The position numbers were made by a program, and so were the translations under genes. Under the pieces are notes generated by a model. The model made no database searches. It saw only the letters and a program-made list of their open reading frames with translations, and had not been told where the DNA came from. Shown here piece after piece: positions 1 through 7,579 of a stretch of DNA of 64,000 bases; the stretch's first letter is position 1; the number at the start of each line of letters is the position of its first letter. Source of the DNA: Bradyrhizobium quebecense (lineage in GTDB: Bacteria > Pseudomonadota > Alphaproteobacteria > Rhizobiales > Xanthobacteraceae); contig NZ_CP088022.1 in the NCBI RefSeq assembly GCF_013373795.3, forward strand, positions 7,378,001 to 7,442,000, in the 5' to 3' direction.

Positions 1-847
1 CCTGCCGGCGCTGATTCTTGGCATCCTGGTTTACGCCTTGCTCGAGGACAAGCCCGAGCGGGCCGCGTGGCTCTCGAAGGACGAGAAAGCCTTGCTCGAA
101 GACGCCTTCCGGCGCGATGAGAAAGACATCGCGAGCGAACCCTCGGGAACGTTCGGGCAGATGCTGAAGGACCCCAAGGTCTATGTGCTGTCGTTCGTCT
201 ATCTGCTCCTGCTCGGCGCGACCTATACGATGGTGTTCTGGATGCCGACCCTGATCCAGAGTTGGGGTGTCAAGGATCTGTTCCTTGTCGGCGTCTATGC
301 TGCGATCCCGAATGCCGCCGGCGTCATTGGCATGATCCTGATCGGCCGACACTCCGACAAGTGGCACGAGCGTCGCTGGCACTACGCCGCCTGCGTCGCG
401 ATCGCCGCTTTCGGCCTGTTCAGCACGACGATGCTGCAAGGCAACCTCGTCGGATCAATCCTTGCGCTGTCCTTTGCGGTGATCGGAATTGCGTCGGCGA
501 CGCCGCTGTTCTTCGCGCTGACCAGCGAATATCTTTCCACCGGCGCCGCCGCCGGAGGGCTTGCGCTGATCAGCAGTCTCGGCAACCTCGGCCCGGCGAT
601 CAGCCCTTCGATCAATGGACTGATCGTGCGAGGCACCGGCGACAACATCTACAGCATGTACTTCGTGATGGCGCTCTACGTGTTGTCGGGATTGCTGTTG
701 CTGCTGTCGATGCGGCACTGCTCCCAGTGCGCGGCTCGCGATGGCGTGACGACAATTCGAGCGGCCTGGTTCGTACGGAGCCGGGTCGCTCGACGCTCCG
801 TCGGAAAGCTGCCGGTGATCAAGCGAATATCGGGACACATGCGATGA
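1..847 (+). CDS. MFS transporter, C-terminal part (partial at window start)
   Basis: The reading frame is open from base 2, so the N-terminal half lies outside the window. The visible part has a hydrophilic loop, then about six hydrophobic segments and a glycine-rich turn (GVIGMILIGRHSDKWHERR) typical of the second half of major facilitator proteins, probably of the anion:cation symporter (phthalate/tartrate permease-like) type. The last transmembrane segment ends near base 710. The roughly 45 residues after it (from MRHCSQCAARDG on) are Cys/Arg-rich and unlike a normal MFS tail, which suggests a frameshift or eroded 3' end. The stop overlaps the adk start (ATGA), so the genes may be coupled. 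The substrate cannot be told. Confidence 0.8.
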   Translation, partial: LPALILGILVYALLEDKPERAAWLSKDEKALLEDAFRRDEKDIASEPSGTFGQMLKDPKVYVLSFVYLLLLGATYTMVFWMPTLIQSWGVKDLFLVGVYAAIPNAAGVIGMILIGRHSDKWHERRWHYAACVAIAAFGLFSTTMLQGNLVGSILALSFAVIGIASATPLFFALTSEYLSTGAAAGGLALISSLGNLGPAISPSINGLIVRGTGDNIYSMYFVMALYVLSGLLLLLSMRHCSQCAARDGVTTIRAAWFVRSRVARRSVGKLPVIKRISGHMR

Positions 848-1440
848 GGATCGTTCTGCTGGGGCCGCCCGGTGCGGGCAAGGGAACGCAGGCGAGGCGC
901 CTGGTCGAGGAGTACGACATACCGCACCTTTCGACAGGCGACATGCTGCGTGCTGCGGTCGACGCGGACACCGGCATCGGACGGAAGGTCAAGGATATCA
1001 TGGTGAGTGGCGGGCTCGTTCCGGATCAGCTCGTGATCGCCGCGGTGATCGAACGCATCTCGCAAGCGGATGCCGAGCGTGGCTTTGTGCTCGACGGTTT
1101 CCCGCGGACGATGGCACAGGCGGTCAGATTCGACGATCTGCTCGATACCGAAGGTCTTGCGATCGACCACGTCGTTGAGCTCCAGGCCGACGAGACGGCG
1201 TTGCTGGACCGGATCGAGGCGCGGGCCCGCGAGGCGCGAGAGCAGGGCGGCGCGGTGCGCGCCGACGACAATCACAAAACGCTCAAGCTGCGCATCGACG
1301 CCTACAACGAGCAGACCGCGCCGCTGGTCGACTACTATCGATCGCGGAACATCCTCAGAACCGTCGACGGGCTGCAGCCAGTCGAGGCCGTCGCCCTCGA
1401 CGTCGTCAGGGCGATCGGCCAAGATCGTTCGGTGACGTGA
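844..1440 (+). CDS. adk: Adenylate kinase, short-LID type
   Basis: The 198-residue protein interconverts ATP + AMP and 2 ADP in the cytoplasm. The P-loop GPPGAGKGTQ is at residues 7-16, the AMP-binding STGDMLR at 30-36, DGFPRT at 84-89, and the arginine-rich stretch with VRADD at 138-142 closes the site. The LID between residues 128 and 140 is only a short loop, with no zinc-finger cysteines. The house-keeping adk normally sits beside secY in the ribosomal-protein operon; here the gene is linked to an MFS permease and a dehydrogenase, so it is probably an accessory copy. ATG at 844 overlaps the MFS stop and the next ORF starts on the adk stop codon. Confidence 0.92.
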   Translation: MRIVLLGPPGAGKGTQARRLVEEYDIPHLSTGDMLRAAVDADTGIGRKVKDIMVSGGLVPDQLVIAAVIERISQADAERGFVLDGFPRTMAQAVRFDDLLDTEGLAIDHVVELQADETALLDRIEARAREAREQGGAVRADDNHKTLKLRIDAYNEQTAPLVDYYRSRNILRTVDGLQPVEAVALDVVRAIGQDRSVT

Positions 1441-1757
1441 TGCCGGCCACGCAAAGCCGCGATCCGCAGGCCCGACTGTCGGGCCATGTCGACCGGATCG
1501 AGGTGCTGGAGCCGTTGCGCAGGTCGCTTGGCGAGGTGAAGGAAACGGCCGATCAATTCGAGCAGGCCCAGGCGCTGCTGCGGGCGATCGAACGGTTCTC
1601 CCGCACATATGCTGCCGACCGGAAGTGCGCCGGCACGCCTGCCGGGCTGGCGCAGCGCGACGAACGTCGGCTGGCGCGGGGTCGGCTTGTTGCGCGCGCC
1701 GTTCGTGGATTGCGCAGAACCGTTCTGGCAGCGAAGGGAGGCGCCTCATGTCGGTGA
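1440..1757 (+). CDS. Hypothetical protein, 105 aa
   Basis: The ATG overlaps the adk stop by one base and the stop lies 10 bases inside the following dehydrogenase gene, so the frame sits exactly in the operon gap. Residues 15-60 look helical and may form a coiled coil (HVDRIEVLEPLRRSLGE); the rest is very rich in Arg and Ala. No family is recognised. The tight coupling supports a real gene, but the Arg-rich second half could be a fortuitous frame in GC-rich DNA. Confidence 0.5.
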   Translation: MPATQSRDPQARLSGHVDRIEVLEPLRRSLGEVKETADQFEQAQALLRAIERFSRTYAADRKCAGTPAGLAQRDERRLARGRLVARAVRGLRRTVLAAKGGASCR

Positions 1758-2545
1758 GCGGAGATGAAGGCCAATGCGCGCTGGTGACCGGCGCATCGGG
1801 CGGCATTGGGCTCGAGCTCGCGCGCGTGCTCGCGGCCAATCGCTTCAGCCTCGTGCTGCTCGCGCGCAGCCGCGACAAGCTGCAGGAGCTCGCCCGCGAG
1901 CTCAAGGCCGATCATGGCACCAAGGTGACCATCGTTGCCGCCGATCTGAGCGAGCCGGCGGCGCCGCAGGCGGTGTTCGATTCGCTGGAGGACGCCGGCG
2001 TGCGGGTCGACCTGCTTGCGAACAATGCCGGCCTTTTGCTCGAAGGACGCGTCGCCGCAATCGGCCTCGATGACCAGTTGCGGCTGCTGCAGGTCAATGT
2101 CGTAGCCATGACGGCATTGACTCGTCTCTTCCTCGCCCCGATGCTCGAGCGCAACAGTGGACGGATCCTGAACGTTGCGTCAGTCGCGGCGTTCATGCCG
2201 GTGCCAAACCTTGCGGTCTATGCCGCGTCAAAGGCCTATGTGCTGTCGTTCGGCGAGGCATTGTCCCAGGAGTTGAGCGGCAGCAAGATTACGCTGACGA
2301 CGTTGTGTCCTGGAGTGACGGACACCGGAATGGTCCATGGCACCAATCTCGGCAACATGCCGAGCATGATGATCATGGATGCGAAGACCGTCGCGCAGGA
2401 GGGCTACCGCGCCTGCATGGCGGGAAAGCCGGTACATGTCGCAGGACTTGCCAACGAACTGGCGGTCCAATGGATCAAGTATCAGCCGAGTTGGCTGTTG
2501 CGTGCCATCGGCGGGGTATTCGGAAAGGCCGCACCGCCGAACTGA
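1748..2545 (+). CDS. Short-chain dehydrogenase/reductase
   Basis: The 265-residue protein is a classical SDR. It has the NAD(P)-binding TGASGGIG at residues 14-21, NNAG at 92-95, and the catalytic Ser145, Tyr158 and Lys162 (YAASK). An Arg at position 40 after the second strand (LLARSR) favours NADPH. The substrate is unknown. It follows adk and the small ORF with overlap and precedes an alpha/beta hydrolase by 68 bases, so the four genes probably form one transcript. SDR plus hydrolase suggests ester or lipid-like substrates, but that is only inference. Confidence 0.88.
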   Translation: MSVSGDEGQCALVTGASGGIGLELARVLAANRFSLVLLARSRDKLQELARELKADHGTKVTIVAADLSEPAAPQAVFDSLEDAGVRVDLLANNAGLLLEGRVAAIGLDDQLRLLQVNVVAMTALTRLFLAPMLERNSGRILNVASVAAFMPVPNLAVYAASKAYVLSFGEALSQELSGSKITLTTLCPGVTDTGMVHGTNLGNMPSMMIMDAKTVAQEGYRACMAGKPVHVAGLANELAVQWIKYQPSWLLRAIGGVFGKAAPPN

Positions 2546-2613
2546 CGTCTCGTGCTCGCCGGGCGATGCACGGTTGCAGGGCTGTTCTTGACCATCAACA
2601 AGGGACGTTACTC

Positions 2614-3390
2614 ATGGGACGTGACGAGCAGACCGTCGAACCACCCTCGCTCGCGCTGCTTGCCGCGGAAGGGCGCGGCATTCTCGATATCCCGGCGCTT
2701 CTTGCCGTGGCGGCGCCGCTTCTGGCGACTGCGCCGCGCGGGCAGCGGCATCCGGTCATGGTTCTGCCCGGGTTGGGCGCCGATGATCGGTCGACATTGG
2801 CGATACGCTCATTCCTCGAGTTCCTCGGTTATCACGTTCATGGATGGGGCCGCGGCCGCAATGTGCGCGCGCCGGACGCGGACCTCTCCGCCGTAGCGGC
2901 TCGGGTCATCGAACTCGAAAAGCAGGGCGGCTCGAAGGTCAGTCTGGTCGGCTGGAGCCGCGGCGGCATCATTGCGCGCGAGGTTGCGCGGCAGATCCCC
3001 GCGGCGGTGCGGATGGTCATCACGCTCGGCAGTCCGTTCGCGGCTCCGGGTGCGAGCAATGTCCGCGCGATCTGGCGGCTTCTGACCGGCCAGAAATATG
3101 AGCCGCCGACCGCCGAGCGGATCAGTCGCCTCGCGCAACCGATTCCCGTGCCGACAACATCGATCTATACCCGCACCGATGGTGTGGTGGCGTGGCGCGC
3201 CTGCCTGGAGCAGGAGGGTGGGGAGCGCGAAAACGTCGAAGTGAACACGACGCATATAGGGCTTGGCTTTCACGCGCCGGCGCTGTGGGTGATTGCCGAT
3301 CGCCTCGCCCAGCCGACGGGCAGCTGGAAGCCGTTTCGACCGCCTCCGCAGGTCGCGATCTGGTTTCCGGCAACGACGCGTCGCGATTGA
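2614..3390 (+). CDS. Alpha/beta hydrolase (esterase/lipase-like)
   Basis: The 258-residue cytoplasmic protein has the oxyanion strand VMVLPGLGADD (residues 48-58) and the nucleophile elbow GWSRGG at 113-118 with Ser115. A later Asp (YTRTDGVV) and His (NTTHIGLGFH) can complete the triad. No signal peptide is visible. The arrangement resembles lipase-like or PGAP1-like hydrolases with a short cap. It is the last gene of the plus-strand group that begins with adk and converges on the LysR gene, whose end is 27 bases away. The substrate is not predictable. Confidence 0.82.
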   Translation: MGRDEQTVEPPSLALLAAEGRGILDIPALLAVAAPLLATAPRGQRHPVMVLPGLGADDRSTLAIRSFLEFLGYHVHGWGRGRNVRAPDADLSAVAARVIELEKQGGSKVSLVGWSRGGIIAREVARQIPAAVRMVITLGSPFAAPGASNVRAIWRLLTGQKYEPPTAERISRLAQPIPVPTTSIYTRTDGVVAWRACLEQEGGERENVEVNTTHIGLGFHAPALWVIADRLAQPTGSWKPFRPPPQVAIWFPATTRRD

Positions 3391-3417
3391 GGTCGCGAAG
3401 GCGCGGCCTGCCTCAGT

Positions 3418-4338
3418 CTACCGCGCACGGCTTCCCGGTGATCGCATCTCGCCGACCATCATCCGCAGCAGCTGCATCGCGGCGGGCGGCAACGTACGCC
3501 CGTGACGCGAGACCACGTGGGTGCGGCCACGATGCAGCAGCGCGTTCTTCATCGGCAGCGCCACCACCTTGGCGGCATCGGCCTCCGTCATCGCAAGGCG
3601 CGATGCCAGCGCATAGCCAAGTCCGGCAGTCACGTAATGGGCGAGCGCATCGAACGAGGCAGTCGTAAACGCGAAATTGAGGCGGACGCCTTCGCTGATC
3701 TCGGCGGCCTGGACATGCTGCCGCAAGCCGAAATTCGGATGCATTGCGGCGCCCGGGTAGGGCGCGAGGTCGGCGAGCTTGAGCGGCCGACCGAGCTGGG
3801 TCAGCGGATGCCCGCACGGCACCACGGCCCTGATCGGATGCGGCTGCGAATGATGCGAGCGCAGTCGATCGTCGCGAGGCGGATTGAACAGGACACCGAT
3901 ATGTGCACGTTCTCCGACGACTTGCTGCACGATCTCGTCGGTGCTCCCGATGTCGAGGCTGATCGTGATCTTCGGGTGGGTTTGCATGAAGCGGCACAGG
4001 CAGCTCCTGGCCAGCCAGTCGACATAACCTTCGCCCGTCACCAGATCGATATGACCCGACTCGACCTTGCGGATGCTGTCCATCTGCGCGAGCAGCGCCT
4101 GTCGTTCACCCAGCTGGCGGTGCAGGTAGGTGGCCAGCAGCTGGCCCGCGTCAGTCGGCGCAACGCCGCGGCCTCGCCGTTCGAGCAGGCGCGCGCCATA
4201 CTCCTTCTCGAGCAGGCCGAGTGCCCGGCTGACCGCCGAGGCATCCATGCCAAGCGCACCGGCGGCGCCGCGCACGGAGCCGCTATTGAGCACCTCCATG
4301 AAATAGTGCAGTCGACGCGGCTCCAGCTTGGCGCTCAT
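3418..4338 (-). CDS. LysR-family transcriptional regulator
   Basis: Residues 5-65 form the winged helix-turn-helix (LEPRRLHYFMEVLNSGSVRG, then SAVSRALGLLEKEYGARLLE), followed by the two-lobed substrate-binding domain to residue 306. ATG at 4338 is preferred because an AGGA lies about 12 bases upstream; in-frame starts at 4344 and 4356 are possible. LysR proteins usually control a divergent neighbour, but the DNA upstream holds only the relic of an ABC permease, so its original target may have been lost. The effector is unknown. Confidence 0.88.
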   Translation of the reverse strand: MSAKLEPRRLHYFMEVLNSGSVRGAAGALGMDASAVSRALGLLEKEYGARLLERRGRGVAPTDAGQLLATYLHRQLGERQALLAQMDSIRKVESGHIDLVTGEGYVDWLARSCLCRFMQTHPKITISLDIGSTDEIVQQVVGERAHIGVLFNPPRDDRLRSHHSQPHPIRAVVPCGHPLTQLGRPLKLADLAPYPGAAMHPNFGLRQHVQAAEISEGVRLNFAFTTASFDALAHYVTAGLGYALASRLAMTEADAAKVVALPMKNALLHRGRTHVVSRHGRTLPPAAMQLLRMMVGEMRSPGSRAR

Positions 4339-4454
4339 CAGCATGGTCCTGATCATTGCAAACAGTGCAACGAATATTCAATCGTGCGGCCATTTATGCA
4401 AGCGCGTCGGGGTGGGGTCGCGATAACGGCCAGGCATCGGGAGTTGGGTTCGCG

Positions 4455-4640
4455 ATGCGGTCGCGCATCATGGCATGCTCCCTGTTCGGCGCAGCCACCG
4501 CGCTGCAATTCCAGCTGTCGGCGTTCGGCATCGGCATTCCGAATGCCTTGCTGATCATGCTGCCGTACCTGCTGGCGCTGCTCGCCGTCGGCGGTCTGGT
4601 CAGCCGGCAGATAGCGCCGGCGAGGATCGGTTCGCGCAGC
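4455..4640 (+). pseudogene. Relic of a BMP/nucleoside-type ABC permease (C-terminal end only)
   Basis: The translated stretch (ATALQFQLSAFGIGIPNALL, then MLPYLLALLAVGGLV) has the pattern of the last two membrane segments of inner-membrane permeases of the simple sugar/nucleoside (YufP/YufQ) ABC family. It resembles the same region of the intact permease encoded at 13802-14719 (TILQLHAQGAGIGIPSQFM, then SLPYLATIIVLVLL). The earlier part of the gene is absent and the frame runs on into unrelated sequence. It is therefore a decayed fragment, probably left by rearrangement or deletion. Confidence 0.65.
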
Positions 4641-4721
4641 GAGCCGTTGCGGGCGCGACTTCGGCCGGACGGGCAGGCATCAGGCCGAAGTTGTCTGGGC
4701 GCGCCAGAGTCTGGAATTAGT

Positions 4722-4949
4722 CTAGTGTCCGGCCGGAGCCGAATAGCCGCCGGTGTAATAAGAGGAAACGGGGCTGTTTACCCTGGGTTGCTGCCAAGCC
4801 GCATAGGCGTCGGTCGGACGGGACTGCGATTGCTGAACCGGTGCAGCCTGTGGCTTGTGGTGGCGCTCTGAGGCCATGGCGCTTTGCAAGGTCGATCCGA
4901 GCAGCAGACCGGCTGTAACGGCGCAAACAACGCGAGTGTTTTTCTTCAT
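4722..4949 (-). CDS. Small secreted protein, 75 aa
   Basis: The ATG at 4949 is preceded by GGGAGAA at good spacing. The product starts with a lysine-rich head and a hydrophobic segment ending ...SAMASE, a typical Sec signal peptide of about 27 residues. The mature part is a short, low-complexity Gln/Pro/Ser/Tyr-rich chain ending SSYYTGGYSAPAGH. No domain is recognised. The longer in-frame extension to 5258 lacks features of a real protein. It is divergent from the next small secreted protein, with 199 bases between them. Confidence 0.65.
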   Translation of the reverse strand: MKKNTRVVCAVTAGLLLGSTLQSAMASERHHKPQAAPVQQSQSRPTDAYAAWQQPRVNSPVSSYYTGGYSAPAGH

Positions 4950-5148
4950 TGGGTTCTCCCTTGGGCTCCTGGCCGGAGGAATCGCTCGGCCTGGTTTTCC
5001 GCAAATAGTGCTTGCGGCAGCGTTGCTTAGCCCGGCGGCGATCACGAAGCGGTGCGCAAAATAATTGGGCGCGACTAAATTTTTGGCAGGGTCTATCGTT
5101 GGCGGGCTCCAATCACGCGCGCACACACCATCCGAGAACACACAGCCG

Positions 5149-5439
5149 ATGAAGACGAAAATCTTGTTAGTCATGCTGTTGGCCGCTTCGCCGGCGGCGG
5201 CCGAGACGCGGCCGGCGCCCAAAGCCGTTCCGAAAGCTGCGACCGTACCAGCAGACATTTGCGCGCCGATCGGCCGGACTGCGAAAGGCGAGCTGGTCTA
5301 TTCGATGAAATGCCAGGACGTGCCGGTCGCTGCAGCGCCAGCGGCCGAGTCCAAGGAAGCTGCGCCGCCGCCCGAACCGGAAACGCAGCGGACCGGATTA
5401 TTCGGTTTGTCCTACGACCGGCGGAAACCGGGGGACTAG
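5149..5439 (+). CDS. Small exported hypothetical protein, 96 aa
   Basis: Starting at ATG 5149, the product has a signal peptide (MKTKILLVMLLAASPAAAE) and a short mature chain with Cys in VPADICAPIGRTAKGELVY and SMKCQDV, two cysteines that could form a disulphide, followed by a Pro/Glu-rich tail. Such small periplasmic proteins are common in rhizobia; no function is recognised. Confidence 0.65.
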   Translation: MKTKILLVMLLAASPAAAETRPAPKAVPKAATVPADICAPIGRTAKGELVYSMKCQDVPVAAAPAAESKEAAPPPEPETQRTGLFGLSYDRRKPGD

Positions 5440-5531
5440 TGCATTGCAGCGTGCGGCGCATCGCGCGGAATGACCGTCCGGCGCGCCGCATGTCGAAGAG
5501 CCATCCATCGAATGGACCAGCGGACGAATTC

Positions 5532-6413
5532 ATGGCGACGTTGATCGATCTCAACAATGCGAGCCGAGACGACTTTGTCGCGGCCCTCGCCAATGTCTTC
5601 GAACATTCGCCGTGGGTTGCCGAACAGGTTGCGATGAAGCGGCCGTATGCCGGTATCGCTCAATTGTTCATGGCGATGAAGGCGGCGGTCGAGCAGGCAC
5701 CGTCCGAATTGCGACTGGCACTGATCAAGATGCATCCCGACCTCGCTGACAAGACGCAGCGTGCAGCGGGTCTCACCGATGATTCCTTCGCCGAGCAAAA
5801 TAGCGCCGGGCTCGATCGGCTGTCGGGTGCGGAATACGATGCGTTTCAGCGCGTCAACAATGCCTACCGCGCCAAGTTCGGATTTCCTTACATCGTCTGC
5901 GTGCGCCGCCACACCAAGGACTCCATTCTACGTGATTTCGAGCGACGCCTGCCGAATGACATCGCGGTCGAAATGCAGACCTCGGTGGAGGAGATCTGTC
6001 GCATCGCGGCCCTGAGGCTCGACCAGATCGTGATGGTTGACGACCGGCTGGCCGTTCACGGGCGTCTCTCGACCCACGTGCTCGATACCCACAGCGGCAA
6101 GCCCGCTGCCGGGATTGCGGTCGAACTGATCGAACTCGCAGGGCTGGGCACGAGCCGCCTGGTGACGCGCACCTTGACCAACGCCGACGGCCGGACGGAC
6201 CAGCCCTTGATTGGCGGCCGTCCCGTTCCGGCCGGGACATACGAGCTGCTGTTCAGCGTCGGCGACTATTTCGCCCGGCGCGGCGTGCCGTTGTCTGATC
6301 CACCGTTCCTTGACAGGATACCCCTGCGCTTTTCCGTCAGCGAACCCGAAGGGCATCTCCATGTGCCGCTGCTCGTGACGCCATGGAGCTACGCGACCTA
6401 TCGTGGCAGCTAG
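5532..6413 (+). CDS. Bifunctional OHCU decarboxylase / 5-hydroxyisourate hydrolase
   Basis: The 293-residue protein fuses two steps of urate breakdown. Residues 1-165 are 2-oxo-4-hydroxy-4-carboxy-5-ureidoimidazoline decarboxylase (UraD/PucL-N type), with catalytic-type HPDLA at 68-72, EQNSAGLDRL and FGFPYIVCVR at 116-125. Residues 178-293 are the transthyretin-like HIU hydrolase (UraH), with STHVLDTHSGKPA at 180-192, NADGRTD and the diagnostic C-terminal YRGS. Together with the uricase encoded 308 bases downstream it converts urate to S-allantoin. An upstream ATG at 5490 would add 14 residues. Fusions of these domains are known in bacteria and plants, usually in this same order. Confidence 0.93.
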   Translation: MATLIDLNNASRDDFVAALANVFEHSPWVAEQVAMKRPYAGIAQLFMAMKAAVEQAPSELRLALIKMHPDLADKTQRAAGLTDDSFAEQNSAGLDRLSGAEYDAFQRVNNAYRAKFGFPYIVCVRRHTKDSILRDFERRLPNDIAVEMQTSVEEICRIAALRLDQIVMVDDRLAVHGRLSTHVLDTHSGKPAAGIAVELIELAGLGTSRLVTRTLTNADGRTDQPLIGGRPVPAGTYELLFSVGDYFARRGVPLSDPPFLDRIPLRFSVSEPEGHLHVPLLVTPWSYATYRGS

Positions 6414-6414
6414 T

Positions 6415-6460
6415 GTTTCGAGCGAAGTGAGCTTGGGTTGGTAAAAAGAAAACGCGTCAA
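6415..6460 (-). repeat. Diverged copy of a rhizobial intergenic repeat
   Basis: Read on the minus strand, the segment contains TTGACGCGTTTTCTT, then CACTTCGCTCGAAA. Those two blocks also occur, in the same order, in the better preserved copies at 52752-52813 and 50566-50616. The middle has diverged. The element lies directly after the stop of the urate gene and may act in transcript end formation. Confidence 0.5.
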
Positions 6461-6721
6461 CCGGAATCCGGACCCCCGCCTTGATTCCACCGAAGCGGCC
6501 CAGGGTGCGGAAGCGGTGGACGGTTGCTGAAAGGTTCGGCAAGCATGGTGAAGATTCCGGCAGCGATAGCCGAGCTGCGGAGCAGCTCAATCCGGTGATC
6601 GGCATTCTTTATCCGTCCAGAGTGCGTGGCATGGGCTTGCCGATGGCACGAACGTTGCTCGATACTGGCTGCGAGAGGCGGCGGGCGTTGCCGGCCTGGT
6701 GCCATTGCTGGAGACTTTGAC
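6461..6721. other. Intergenic region upstream of uricase
   Basis: This is 261 bases between the repeat and the uricase start. A 79-codon frame (6481-6720) reaches the end of the gap, but its translation is low-complexity and unlike any known protein, so it is not called. The region presumably holds the uricase promoter; no clear -35/-10 pair stood out. Confidence 0.4.
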
Positions 6722-7564
6722 GTGTCGCTGATCAAGAACCGATATGGCAAGGGCCGGGTCCGCGTGATGCGGATTCACCGTGACGGAGAGCGGCAGGAGG
6801 TCAGTCAATTGAGCATCAGGGCGATGCTCGAAGGCGATTTCGCTCCCACCTTTACCCACGCCGACAACAGGATGACGGTCTCGACCGACACCATCAAGAA
6901 CATCGTCAACATCGTGGCGCGCGAAAACACCGGCCTTTGTGCCGAGGAGTTCTGCCAGGTGTTGGCGAGAAAATATCTCGACACCTATCAGCAGATTTCA
7001 TCCGTCGCGATTACTTCGCACGAGACCAGATGGACCCGCCTGAGTTTTGACGGCAAGCCACACCCGCACAGTTTCGTGCTCGACGCCAACGGTCGTCCGA
7101 CGGTTGAAGTCACGATGACGCGCACCGGCGGGCCGGCGCTGGCTTCGGGTATCGATGGGTTCGCATTCATGAAGTCGACCCAGTCGGGCTGGGAGAACTA
7201 TGTCAAGGATCGCTACACCACGATCCCGGAGACCGCAGATCGCATCTGCGCGACCAGCATGGTCGCGTCGTGGGCATGGTCCGCAAAGCCCGAAAGCTAT
7301 CCGGCAGTGAATTCACATATCCTCGATATCTTGCTGAAGGTCTTTTCGACAACCTACAGCAAGAGCGTGCAGGACAGTCTATACCGCATGGGAGAGGCGG
7401 CACTCGCAGCAGTACCCGAGATATCCGAGATCAGCATGGCTTGCCCGAACATGCACTTCATCCCGATGAATCTTTCGCCTTTCGGACTGGACAACAACAA
7501 CGACGTGTTCCTCCCCACCGACGAGCCGCATGGCCAGATCGAGTGTACGGTGGGGCGGAGATAG
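6722..7564 (+). CDS. Urate oxidase (cofactor-independent uricase)
   Basis: The 280-residue protein oxidises urate with O2 to 5-hydroxyisourate and H2O2. The N-terminal NRYGKGRVRVMRI supplies the conserved Lys (residue 10), and VSTDTIKNIVNIVAREN (residues 53-69) the Thr-Asp of the catalytic site. ISMACPNMHFIPMNLSPFG near the C terminus matches the second half of the tandem uricase fold. The frame is open upstream; GTG at 6722 is chosen because homologues begin just before NRYGK. It follows the UraD-UraH gene and converges with the xanthine dehydrogenase gene 15 bases away. Confidence 0.93.
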   Translation: MSLIKNRYGKGRVRVMRIHRDGERQEVSQLSIRAMLEGDFAPTFTHADNRMTVSTDTIKNIVNIVARENTGLCAEEFCQVLARKYLDTYQQISSVAITSHETRWTRLSFDGKPHPHSFVLDANGRPTVEVTMTRTGGPALASGIDGFAFMKSTQSGWENYVKDRYTTIPETADRICATSMVASWAWSAKPESYPAVNSHILDILLKVFSTTYSKSVQDSLYRMGEAALAAVPEISEISMACPNMHFIPMNLSPFGLDNNNDVFLPTDEPHGQIECTVGRR

Positions 7565-7579
7565 GGGCTGCCCGAGACA

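Noticed and set aside
676..1905. 409-codon minus-strand frame
   Set aside because: It is antisense to adk and the dehydrogenase gene, has low-complexity Arg/Ala/Pro content and no recognisable domain.
4356..4871. 171-codon plus-strand frame as a whole gene
   Set aside because: Only bases 4455-4640 resemble a protein; the ends are unrelated, so it is reported as a relic.
6481..6720. 79-codon frame upstream of uricase
   Set aside because: No ribosome-binding site or recognisable sequence, and it lies in the presumed promoter region.
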